From positions 44,204 to 108,203 of the forward strand of contig JBGPHT010000004.1 in the NCBI GenBank assembly GCA_041484525.1: a DNA stretch of 64,000 bases, given 5' to 3'. The stretch is from JBGPHT01 sp041484525 (GTDB lineage Bacteria; Acidobacteriota; Terriglobia; Bryobacterales; Bryobacteraceae). Numbering within the stretch: position 1 is the stretch's first letter; each line of letters starts with the position of its first letter. A program made the position numbers and the translations under genes. The notes under the pieces were generated by a model. It saw only the letters and a program-made list of their open reading frames with translations. It did not search any database and was not told the DNA's origin. This document shows, piece after piece, positions 34,080-41,486 of this stretch.

Positions 34080-34520
34080 TTAAGGGATGTGTTCAATTTC
34101 CACGTCCGCCCAATGTTCTTTGAGATATTCCGCAACTAGGCGGCGATGACAATGGTGTGGTTTCTCCTCGCTGCAGAGTAAACAGCCACCATCGAGAACA
34201 TCGCGAGACATGGAGGTTTCGATATGCCGTGACCGCATCAGGTCGAGAAACTGCCGTTCGTACAGAGCCCAATCGCCGTTCTTCGCTTTCTTATACGGAT
34301 CAAGAATTTCGGCCGTCGGTGCGAGTGCGGGGAGATGCACGTAGTCGATGTTACATATGGCTTTCGTGAAATAGCGGAGGTCATCCTTCTTGGTAAAGCC
34401 AGCAAGCTGTGAGACGTTGTTCAGCCGGACATCGATCAAACGCCTGACTCCAGCATTCTTTAACCGTGTAAAGAAAGTCTCGGCGGACTTCTTCGTGAAG
34501 CCGATGGTAAAGAGTTTCAT
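34080..34520 (-). CDS. DUF488 family protein (first copy)
   Basis: The 146-residue protein shows the DUF488 signature: LFTIGFTKKSAETFF at the start, RLIDVRLNN (Asp-Val-Arg), and the C-terminal CLLCSEEKPHHCHRRLVAEYL with its CxxC and HCHR. DUF488 proteins are frequent in defence islands and have been proposed to handle nucleic acids, but the activity is not established. It overlaps the second DUF488 gene by 4 bp, so both are translated together. Confidence 0.85.
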   Translation of the reverse strand: MKLFTIGFTKKSAETFFTRLKNAGVRRLIDVRLNNVSQLAGFTKKDDLRYFTKAICNIDYVHLPALAPTAEILDPYKKAKNGDWALYERQFLDLMRSRHIETSMSRDVLDGGCLLCSEEKPHHCHRRLVAEYLKEHWADVEIEHIP

Positions 34521-35143
34521 CCGGCCGTACCCTTCGCTGTCGCACCATCTGTAGCCTCGGTTATCACCTCATAGGCAATGCGCTCCGCTTGTCTGCGGTA
34601 GGCGTCGGCCAATAATTCTTCGCGAGAACGAAACATATCCTCTTCTGGCAAGCTGAGCATTCGCGCCAGCCGGCTCAAAGCAGCTTCGTGACTTTCGAGT
34701 TGGCCGGTTCCAAGAATGTGCTCGACATGAACCCCGAGCTCCGCCAGGTGGCGTGCCACCAATATCGTGCGGTGACATTCGAGTGGTTCCTTCTCGGCGC
34801 ACATAAGGGCAATCTGAAACTGTTCTTTCATTCCACGAAGCACACGCTTAATGCCATCTTTGAACAACGGGGTTTCCGCAAGCCGCGTATACTGCACCTT
34901 TCCGCCTTCATAGCAAGCGGGGTCGTCGCTCCGTGCACCGAGCTCCTTTCCCAAAAATCGATATGTAATGCCATGCGCCAGCAAAGCCTGTTCCAGCGTC
35001 TCGCGGTTGAATTGCGGATTCATCCGGCTGTAGGGCTTCGAGCGCACGTCGCAAAGCGCCGTAATGCCGTGCTGCTGCAGGAGGTCGAGAAAACGTTCCT
35101 GCGGTTGCGTCGAATGTCCGATAGTGAAAACGGTGTCTTGCAT
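34517..35143 (-). CDS. DUF488 family protein (second copy)
   Basis: The 208-residue protein has TVFTIGHSTQPQERFLDLL, ALCDVRSKPYSR and ALMCAEKEPLECHRTILVARHL, the same signature as its neighbour, plus a C-terminal helical extension of about 60 residues. I start at the ATG at 35143 (AAGGAA upstream), which begins at the domain; a longer frame to 35218 would overlap the upstream gene. Two DUF488 genes followed by a dual-OB-like gene form one operon. Confidence 0.85.
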   Translation of the reverse strand: MQDTVFTIGHSTQPQERFLDLLQQHGITALCDVRSKPYSRMNPQFNRETLEQALLAHGITYRFLGKELGARSDDPACYEGGKVQYTRLAETPLFKDGIKRVLRGMKEQFQIALMCAEKEPLECHRTILVARHLAELGVHVEHILGTGQLESHEAALSRLARMLSLPEEDMFRSREELLADAYRRQAERIAYEVITEATDGATAKGTAG

Positions 35144-35151
35144 GGTTTCCT

Positions 35152-35847
35152 TCACAACGGCGGATTCTTGATGATCGCCGCCACCAGCTTGTGACATCGA
35201 TTGTTGTCTTTTTTCCATGGTTCGGTCAAGCTTATACAGAGATAGACATCGTTTAACTCGTACTCGCCTTCGCCCTTCGCCCCGAAGACGCTGGTGGCAA
35301 TGGGATCGGTCAGTTGTAATGTGTAATCGATGCCCCTGTGTTTGAAAACTCCTCGGTAGGTTGGCGTCGTCTTGCCATCCCAGGTTTTGGAGGCGACTTC
35401 CACAACGAATGTGTTCTTCTTGAGAAGCATCAGTGAACTATCTTGCGTGGACGCTTCCGCCAGACTGATGCAATTGAACACACCTGCACTGGTGCGATCG
35501 CTGTTGATCCAAAGCGCTGTTGGCCGCTCGCGTAGACGTTCCAGGTCATCCCACGGAAGTTCGTCGACCTTCTCCCACCAGCTATTTGCATCGACGACGT
35601 AGTTCTCCGTCTGATGGTTATGGGGAGCAGCTTTCAGCAACGGCACATCAATGATGTCCAGAAGCTTCGGACTTAAATTGTTCCGATATTTGTATTCTCT
35701 GAAAGTTACTTCCGCCGTTGGCCTATCGCTGACAGGCCGAATCCAGCCGCCATACTTCCCGTTTCCGAGAACCTCCCTGCCCGCTATGCAACTGCCGCCT
35801 GTCTTGAAGGAATTCGCCAGGCAAACGATTCTTTTGATGTATGCCAT
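35152..35847 (-). CDS. Dual-OB-like protein of the DUF488 operon
   Basis: The 231-residue protein begins IKRIVCLANSFKTGGSCIAGREV and has GKYGGWIRPVS. This start and the GxWIRPVS motif are what I associate with dual-OB (DuOB) proteins found beside DUF488 genes. The C-terminal part is beta-rich (YTLQLTDPIATSVFGA, YLCISLTEPW). The family is suggested to bind nucleic acid; no enzymatic motif is visible. It is first in a three-gene operon with the two DUF488 genes. Confidence 0.65.
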   Translation of the reverse strand: MAYIKRIVCLANSFKTGGSCIAGREVLGNGKYGGWIRPVSDRPTAEVTFREYKYRNNLSPKLLDIIDVPLLKAAPHNHQTENYVVDANSWWEKVDELPWDDLERLRERPTALWINSDRTSAGVFNCISLAEASTQDSSLMLLKKNTFVVEVASKTWDGKTTPTYRGVFKHRGIDYTLQLTDPIATSVFGAKGEGEYELNDVYLCISLTEPWKKDNNRCHKLVAAIIKNPPL

Positions 35848-35857
35848 CTATCCCCTT

Positions 35858-36733
35858 TCAGCGGCGCTGCTTGCTAGACCAACGAAGATTCCCATCCAGT
35901 TCCGGTAACAATTCGTCCTCTTCGTCGCGTTCCCAGCCTTCGCGCTTCGCTGGCGGCGGGACTTCCTCATCCTCGAACCACAGCAGCGTCAGCGTTTGAT
36001 CCCATCGGTCCAGATGCCGTGCTTCCTCAAGGAGAACGCCGCCACGTTCCCATTCACTGAACCAAACGTCGGCGGCGATTTCCTCTGACCCTTTACACGC
36101 GTCACCAGCGCGCACCCTTGCGGAGGCTGAGCCATCCGGTAAATCTGTCCGAGGAGGAATCCAGGCATTTGCGGCACGCAGGGATGTCGATCTCGAAGCG
36201 TATCTCACCTTTCCCTGCTCCGACAAGACAAAGGCACATGGTGTGCTGACAACGGTAGCAAATCGAGATCCGGTTGCCGTAATGGACGCTACAAAGCGGC
36301 CAGCCAAAGCGTCCACCGTAGCAAGGCTGATCAGCTCCTTTTCCGCGACCGGCTTGAATAGCCGATACGGGAGAAGCAATTCCGCTGCAAACACATCGCA
36401 GGTGATTTCATCAAGGGGCCTTTTGGCGTAACTCCACCACACTGCCTTATGATCGGAAGGAAGACCCAGGACGATGTGCGCAAGCTCATGGCATATCGTG
36501 AATCTCTGACGTTCCAGCTGGTCTCCCGCATTGACGCAGATGTAATGTTTGCCCCCGTTCAGGAAGGACCAGCCCGGTTCTTCCGGTTCAAGATCGGTCT
36601 GCGGACGAATAACCGCGCCTACGTGCTCAGCATAAGCTTCCACCGGCACCGGGATTTCGGTCGGATCTACTTTGGCGACAAGCTCGCGCGCCTTGAGCAC
36701 CGTTGCGAATTCATCAAACGTGATTCTCTTCAT
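35858..36733 (-). CDS. ImmA/IrrE-family metallopeptidase
   Basis: The 291-residue protein has the zinc-peptidase motif HELAH near residue 82 (RFTICHELAHIVLG) and the downstream TCDVFAAELLLP helix supplying the third ligand, as in ImmA/IrrE. Such enzymes cleave partner XRE repressors on a stress or damage signal. It overlaps the XRE gene upstream by 20 bp. Together they probably form a switch controlling the divergent ubiquitin-like operon (inference). Confidence 0.88.
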   Translation of the reverse strand: MKRITFDEFATVLKARELVAKVDPTEIPVPVEAYAEHVGAVIRPQTDLEPEEPGWSFLNGGKHYICVNAGDQLERQRFTICHELAHIVLGLPSDHKAVWWSYAKRPLDEITCDVFAAELLLPYRLFKPVAEKELISLATVDALAGRFVASITATGSRFATVVSTPCAFVLSEQGKVRYASRSTSLRAANAWIPPRTDLPDGSASARVRAGDACKGSEEIAADVWFSEWERGGVLLEEARHLDRWDQTLTLLWFEDEEVPPPAKREGWERDEEDELLPELDGNLRWSSKQRR

Positions 36734-37103
36734 CCAGGATTCTCCGCACCCGCTCGATCAGCTTCGGGTAGTCAGGCCGGGCTGTTCCACGAAAAGCTGC
36801 GCCTGCCACTGAGGCAAATATCTCGTAAGTAACTGTCGGCTCCTTGAGGACATGCGCTACCAGTGCCGCGTCGGTTTCAGTGTGCTTAGCGAGATACCGA
36901 AGCATGTCCGCTTCACGCTTTCCCACCTTCAATGCACGGATCAGTTTCGATAGAACCTCTTCCGACGGAGACTCCTTATCCCCGGTCTCCAATCGATAGA
37001 TGTAAGCGTGATCTATGTCTCCAAGCTGGGCCAACTCCCGCAGGGACAGTCGCCGTTCCTCACGCAAACTCTGAAGCAAATAACCCAACGCCGGCTGAGC
37101 CAA
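36714..37103 (-). CDS. XRE-family repressor
   Basis: The 129-residue regulator has an N-terminal helix-turn-helix (GYLLQSLREERRLSLRELAQLGDIDHAYIYRLETG) and a helical C-terminus. The open frame extends to 37337, but AAGGAGG five bases before a TTG at 37103 defines the likely start; the extension would run through the promoter and into the divergent gene. Expected to bind the GTTGTC palindromes at 37143-37160 and 37218-37235 and to be cleaved by the adjoining ImmA-like peptidase. Confidence 0.8.
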   Translation of the reverse strand: MAQPALGYLLQSLREERRLSLRELAQLGDIDHAYIYRLETGDKESPSEEVLSKLIRALKVGKREADMLRYLAKHTETDAALVAHVLKEPTVTYEIFASVAGAAFRGTARPDYPKLIERVRRILDEENHV

Positions 37104-37113
37104 CCACTCCTCC

Positions 37114-37142
37114 TTGACAAGACTGGCAAAATCTCGTACTCT
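37114..37142 (+). promoter_or_regulatory. Sigma70-type promoter of the bil-like operon
   Basis: TTGACA (37114-37119), a 17-base spacer and TACTCT (37137-37142) point toward the ubiquitin-like operon. The -10 box abuts the first operator. Confidence 0.6.
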
Positions 37143-37235
37143 GTTGTCTGTATGGACAACAGGCGCGCTAAAAGCAATACGCTGCGGTATGCAACGATGC
37201 TCATAAATTATAACACCGTTGTCCCTACAGACAGC
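37143..37235. promoter_or_regulatory. Two operator sites of the XRE regulator
   Basis: Site 1 is a perfect palindrome GTTGTCTGTATGGACAAC (37143-37160); site 2 is GTTGTCCCTACAGACAGC (37218-37235) with the same half-site spacing. Site 1 follows the -10 box directly, so binding would block transcription of the divergent operon. Confidence 0.6.
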
Positions 37236-37304
37236 GAATATGGCATTTCGTCCGGGCGAATGCAAGCTTTCCGTGACGAGAGCCCTTTTGAAAGGTGATG
37301 TTTC

Positions 37305-37844
37305 ATGGCAAACGAGGAACTGGAGTTTTTTCTTCACGGTCAGGGCACCAAGCCCAAGGTAGTCGTAGCCAGCCCCGGCGATACCCTCCGGGAGGTGCTG
37401 ATTCGCATGGATGTCATCAAGGACAGCCAGGATGACATTCTTGTTTTCATCGGCGAATGCGAGGAGGCGTTAAGAGAGCCGGACGATGCGGAGGACGGCG
37501 CGGACCAGCACGCGCCCGCGGATGTCAGCCTGACGCTGGAAGTGCTTGAAATCAGACGGCATCGGCATGTGCATTGCCACCGATGCCGGCATGTCGCGGT
37601 TGAAGTGAATTTTGGCGGTAAGACCAAACATCGAAAGTTCTCCCCGGCGGCAACGGTCGGGGTCGTTGCACAGTGGGCGCGCAAGAAGTTCCACCTGGAC
37701 GCGGCTGCCGCTGCCGAATATGTCTTGCAGGTCTGCAAAACCACGGACCAGCCAAGATCTGATGAGCACCTGGGCGAGCTGGTCGACGCACAGAAGTGCT
37801 CTATCTGCTTCGACCTCGTGAAAGAAGTCACGCCCCAGGGGTGA
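37305..37844 (+). CDS. bilA: Ubiquitin-like protein with two beta-grasp domains (BilA-like)
   Basis: The 179-residue protein appears to contain two ubiquitin-like domains: one at about 5-60 (LEFFLHGQGTKPKVVVASPGDTLREVL) and one at about 90-179 (VAVEVNFGGKTKHRKFSPAATVGVVAQWARKKF). It ends VTPQG, giving the terminal glycine needed for E1 activation. Two domains in one chain match the ISG15-like BilA of Bil antiphage systems, where it is conjugated to phage tail components. It has an AAGGTGAT ribosome site and is first of the Ubl-E2-JAMM-E1 operon. Confidence 0.75.
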   Translation: MANEELEFFLHGQGTKPKVVVASPGDTLREVLIRMDVIKDSQDDILVFIGECEEALREPDDAEDGADQHAPADVSLTLEVLEIRRHRHVHCHRCRHVAVEVNFGGKTKHRKFSPAATVGVVAQWARKKFHLDAAAAAEYVLQVCKTTDQPRSDEHLGELVDAQKCSICFDLVKEVTPQG

Positions 37845-37848
37845 TTGC

Positions 37849-38343
37849 ATGCAGAAGCCGGATCAGCGTCTGTTCGAAGAGGATTTGTTGTCGGCCGAGT
37901 TCCGAAACGGCGCGGCAAAAGGACTGTGGGGTCTGCCCGGACCGGAGATATTGCCGGATGCTGTGGCGTGGCCGAAGGTGATCCTCTGGATTGCCTCGCC
38001 AGCGCGAGCAAACGCGCCTGAGCGGTTTTACGTTTCTCTGGACGCCACCGGCTACAGGTCAGTTCCCCCGACCGGTACGTTCTGGGATTCGGCCACCAAG
38101 TCTTTACTCGACTTTGCCAAGCGGCCCAAGGGCAAACCGGGCAGCCGTTTCGCAATGGTGTTCAGAACGGACTGGGAGAAGGGTTTGGCCTTCTATCATC
38201 CCTACGACCGGGTAGCGGCTAAAGGGCATCCGAAGTGGATCACGGAACAGCCACACTTGATCTGGACCAGTGACCATACGATTGTGGACTGTCTGGAAGA
38301 GTTTCAATCCTTATTCAACTCCGGAGATTACCTTGGCGTCTGA
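37849..38343 (+). CDS. bilB: E2-like conjugating enzyme (BilB-like)
   Basis: The 164-residue protein lies between the ubiquitin-like and JAMM genes, the E2 position. It has an E2-like strand set (FAMVFRTDWEKGLAFYHPYDRV, PHLIWTSDHTIVDCLEEF), in which the Cys of TIVDC near residue 148 is the candidate catalytic cysteine. Overall sequence similarity to canonical E2 enzymes is low, as is usual for bacterial E2s. It starts 4 bases after the preceding stop. Confidence 0.65.
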   Translation: MQKPDQRLFEEDLLSAEFRNGAAKGLWGLPGPEILPDAVAWPKVILWIASPARANAPERFYVSLDATGYRSVPPTGTFWDSATKSLLDFAKRPKGKPGSRFAMVFRTDWEKGLAFYHPYDRVAAKGHPKWITEQPHLIWTSDHTIVDCLEEFQSLFNSGDYLGV

Positions 38344-38830
38344 TCCGGCGATCACGGCTATACGCATTCCTCTCCTGCTTTGGACACAGGTGATTTTACG
38401 ATTGCGCCGGCAGGGCGCGGGCAAAGGCGAAAGCGGAGCATTCCTTTTGGGCCAGCAGCGTGGCAATTTCGCGCGAGTAACGACGTACGTTTGCTATGAC
38501 GCTCTCGATCCTAACGCTTACCAATTTGGCGCGATCGCCTTCCACGCGGCCGGATATGCGGCGCTCTGGGAATATTGCAGGGACAAGAAACTCCAGGTTC
38601 TCGCCGACGTGCACACGCATCCGGGCAAGGATGTCCGGCAGAGTTCTATCGATCAACGAAATCCCATGGTCCCGGTCCCCGGCCACACCGCCATCATCGT
38701 TCCAAACTTCGCGCGCACACCGTGGTGGTCGATAAGTGCTGTCGGCGTGTACGAGTACCTCGGCGACTTCAAATGGCGCGCGCACGGCGTATCCGGGAAA
38801 CCACGGCGAGTCAGTCTGAGACCCTGGTGA
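38333..38830 (+). CDS. bilC: JAMM-type deubiquitinase (BilC-like)
   Basis: The 165-residue protein carries an exact JAMM zinc-protease motif: Glu in GESGAFLLG, then HTHPGKDVRQSSID (HxH, seven residues, S, two residues, D). Such isopeptidases process or remove ubiquitin-like modifiers. I start at the TTG at 38333, which has GGAGA six bases upstream and gives an 11-bp overlap with the E2 gene; the longer frame to 38270 lies inside that gene. Confidence 0.82.
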   Translation: MASDPAITAIRIPLLLWTQVILRLRRQGAGKGESGAFLLGQQRGNFARVTTYVCYDALDPNAYQFGAIAFHAAGYAALWEYCRDKKLQVLADVHTHPGKDVRQSSIDQRNPMVPVPGHTAIIVPNFARTPWWSISAVGVYEYLGDFKWRAHGVSGKPRRVSLRPW

Positions 38831-38837
38831 ATGTGAA

Positions 38838-40250
38838 ATGGAAACTCTGGATAAAAGTCTGTCCCGCATATCTAAATTTTTCGTCGACCGAGATCAAACG
38901 AGCGTTGAGGCCGCGCTCTGGCGTCGGCAGAAGTACGCCGTCAACCTTCTTTGCGGCCCAGACGTGGAGCAGTCGTATACCTTGCAGCTTGCGGTCCTGA
39001 CGGCTGCCAACATCGCAGGCCGGTGCTTTCCTGGCGCCGTTCGGATCGTTCTTGAGCATAAGTTGGCCGAGGCACCACTCCTGGTGTGGCCCTCACTCAA
39101 ACGGACATTCGGACAGGCCCTTGCCTGCCTCTTGGGGCCGGATGCCCTGACAGATCTGAGGGGTCATGGGCAGGAAGGCCGCACGGTTATTTTCGGCAAC
39201 GCGCCTCCAACCAAGGGCGCGCTGCGCGTCACCTTTGACGGCTGGATCGCAAAGGTCGGTCCTGCAAACGATATTGAACGACTGCCCGAGCGCGAATATT
39301 GCTCCCTGTCAGGCGTCCTTGCTGGTTCGCTTGCGATTTCCGAATTGTTTTTCTCGTTCGCGGAAATCAGCATTGAGGCAACCCGCCGCGTCGTTGGGCT
39401 TTCCCTGTGGCGTCCGGACCTTGACATTGGTGATCCTGCGGCCCTCGGCCTTCAGGTTGAGTTTCTTCCTCGCGAGCTGTGGGTATTGGGATTGGGACAT
39501 TTAGGCAATGCCTATCTGTGGTCACTTGCGACCCTGCCTTACTCGGACCCCGGAGCGGTTGAAATCTTCCTCAATGACTTCGACAAGGTCGAGCCCGAGA
39601 ACATCGAGACCGGTCTTGTATTTAACGCCGACAGTCTTCGTCAGTACAAGACGCGGACCTGTAGCGTGTGGTTGGAGGAACGCGGGTTTAGGACCAGACT
39701 GATTGAACGGCGGTTCGATTCCACTTTCCGCTGTCGCACGGACGAACCCAGGCTGGCGCTCTGTGGCTTCGATTCAAACCCCGTACGCAGAGACCTTGCA
39801 GCCGCTGAATTTCTGCAGGTGATCGAATGTGGTCTTGGCGGAACAAAGAATAACTTCGACACGATCAGTCTCCATACGCTTCCCAATCCGCGGACGCCTG
39901 GAGAGTTGTGGCCGGACCTTACCGCGGAGGAAGAGGCCAAACGAATCGAGCATCAGGAACGCGTTGCTCGCGAAAATGCCGCTTATTCGCACCTGGGCGG
40001 TGACGATTGTGGCCGCTACGACCTGGCGGGCAAATCGGTCGCGGTGCCGTTTGTGGGGGCCACCGCAGCAAGCCTTGTCGTGGCTGAAACTATCCGTCTG
40101 CTCCATGGCGGCCCTGCTTTCACAGATGTAAAACTCTTACTGGCAGCGCAGGGCGGGCGGGCTGCACTGATGAGCCGTAACTACAGCGCTCAGGACTTCG
40201 CAGGACTGAAGTATTGCGATGTGAAAATCGGAGCCAGTGGGGCGACGTAA
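38838..40250 (+). CDS. bilD: E1-like activating enzyme, ThiF fold (BilD-like)
   Basis: The 470-residue protein has a divergent N-terminal half (1-210) and a ThiF/E1 adenylation domain from about 215: ELWVLGLGHLGNAYLWSL (nucleotide-binding GxGxxG), FLNDFDKVEPENIETG (acidic residue and N for ATP) and a C-terminal crossover region. Candidate catalytic cysteines are in IECGLGG and GDDCGRYD. As in Bil systems it closes the Ubl-E2-JAMM-E1 gene order. It would activate the C-terminal glycine of the BilA-like protein. Confidence 0.8.
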   Translation: METLDKSLSRISKFFVDRDQTSVEAALWRRQKYAVNLLCGPDVEQSYTLQLAVLTAANIAGRCFPGAVRIVLEHKLAEAPLLVWPSLKRTFGQALACLLGPDALTDLRGHGQEGRTVIFGNAPPTKGALRVTFDGWIAKVGPANDIERLPEREYCSLSGVLAGSLAISELFFSFAEISIEATRRVVGLSLWRPDLDIGDPAALGLQVEFLPRELWVLGLGHLGNAYLWSLATLPYSDPGAVEIFLNDFDKVEPENIETGLVFNADSLRQYKTRTCSVWLEERGFRTRLIERRFDSTFRCRTDEPRLALCGFDSNPVRRDLAAAEFLQVIECGLGGTKNNFDTISLHTLPNPRTPGELWPDLTAEEEAKRIEHQERVARENAAYSHLGGDDCGRYDLAGKSVAVPFVGATAASLVVAETIRLLHGGPAFTDVKLLLAAQGGRAALMSRNYSAQDFAGLKYCDVKIGASGAT

Positions 40251-40296
40251 ATCAGGGCACGATAACCAGCACAACTTCGGCCCTTAAGGAAGGAAA

Positions 40297-40608
40297 ATGG
40301 AAATGAAGGAATTCGAGGTCACTTGCATCAATAAGCCGGACCGGATGAGCTCCCACGAGCACATCACGCACATCGGCAACACGGCCAACAACTGGCGTAT
40401 GGAACGCGAGGAAGCAATCCGCCGCATTGATTCCAAACAAGAAGCCTACTACACCATCGACCGCAGCACGGGTTCAAAGGTGTATGTCGGCGTCGTACGC
40501 GGCGATGGCTTGAAAGCTCCGTATCTGCGCACCCATGCGGACGGAAAGTGGAAGGACAATCTCCTTGCCCTGGACGAATGCAACGGTGCCTGCAAGTTGA
40601 TCTCGTAA
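40297..40608 (+). CDS. DUF3892-like small protein
   Basis: The 103-residue protein matches the DUF3892 pattern: FEVTCINKPDR, HITHIGN, REEAIRRIDSKQEAYYTIDRSTGSKVYVGVVRG, LRTHADGKWKDNLLALDEC. DUF3892 proteins are widespread small beta-rich proteins of unknown function. It has an AAGGAAGG ribosome site, lies 46 bases after bilD on the same strand and may be its last operon member. Confidence 0.75.
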   Translation: MEMKEFEVTCINKPDRMSSHEHITHIGNTANNWRMEREEAIRRIDSKQEAYYTIDRSTGSKVYVGVVRGDGLKAPYLRTHADGKWKDNLLALDECNGACKLIS

Positions 40609-40636
40609 AGTCCGGTATGACGTTAAAAGGGGAGAA

Positions 40637-41404
40637 CTAAGCTTCCCTGGCGGCCCAGCAGCTGATTTCTGAGAGAAGGCCCAGCTGGCGAGACCGCTGA
40701 AGGTATTCGGGATGATACGTCCGAATGGTCCTTACGGGTAACCCCGTAGCTCGGACTATCCCCACTGCTGAATCCGGCACGCGTCGGGAGAGCGCCGAGA
40801 TTTTCATGTCTGGGAACTCCCGCCGAATTGCCGAATCATATTGAGGCCCGGAGAAGAACACGACAACATCGGGATTCAGAATGTTTATTTCTTTGAATAG
40901 GATGCCCTGCTGTACTCGTTGCAAGTGAGAGATTTCCGCGGCCCTGCAGTTCCTCATCACTGAACCATTTACATTCATCTTGAACACGTTCGTCCAAAGT
41001 GCTGTGTCCTCAGCGCCGTTGATCGCCGAATCGATCGCTCGGAAACCTCGCCAGAACGGGGAGTTCATCTTTGGATTGACTCTCCCCAACGCATACCAAC
41101 GATATAGATCGCACATCGCTCCAACGCCGTTCTTCGCTAGCAGGAATTCCCTAAAGGTCTCGATGGGGGCATCTAGGTTACCGATGTTACCGATATCCTT
41201 TGGGTTGTATCGCCAGTGCAGAGTCTCTTGCCCAACAATAAGCAACTTCAGCTTCGCGAACTGCCATCGTTCATGAGGTACGACCAACAGTGGCGGCGAC
41301 GCTTTGACAGCTAGACGTTTGGGGAGTTTGGCTGAGTGTTGGAATTCGGAGTAGCACGCGCGGAGCTGCTCGACCAATAAAGACTGCTTGTTAATTGGGG
41401 TCAC
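40637..41404 (-). CDS. Uracil-DNA-glycosylase-fold-like protein
   Basis: In the 255-residue protein, residues about 50-240 fit the UDG-superfamily outline: KLKLLIVGQETLHW as the first active-site strand, LNPDVVVFFSGPQYD as the central strand, and RTYHPEYL as a C-terminal His-containing loop. The classical catalytic motifs are altered, so this is a distant member and activity is uncertain. It lies 3' of and on the same strand as the Hachiman pair, 82 bases away, and may be an accessory effector (inference). Confidence 0.5.
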   Translation of the reverse strand: MTPINKQSLLVEQLRACYSEFQHSAKLPKRLAVKASPPLLVVPHERWQFAKLKLLIVGQETLHWRYNPKDIGNIGNLDAPIETFREFLLAKNGVGAMCDLYRWYALGRVNPKMNSPFWRGFRAIDSAINGAEDTALWTNVFKMNVNGSVMRNCRAAEISHLQRVQQGILFKEINILNPDVVVFFSGPQYDSAIRREFPDMKISALSRRVPDSAVGIVRATGLPVRTIRTYHPEYLQRSRQLGLLSEISCWAAREA

Positions 41405-41486
41405 TCCTCTAATGGTTACAAAGTGTACGCCAGAGACTGATAAACGGCAGCCTTAGTTGGCTCTCTCCCCCGACTCCATCGCCAAC

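Noticed and set aside
37152..37298. 48-codon leader frame (MDNRRAKS) before the Bil-like operon
   Set aside because: It begins inside the operator palindrome without a ribosome site; there is not enough to call it a gene.
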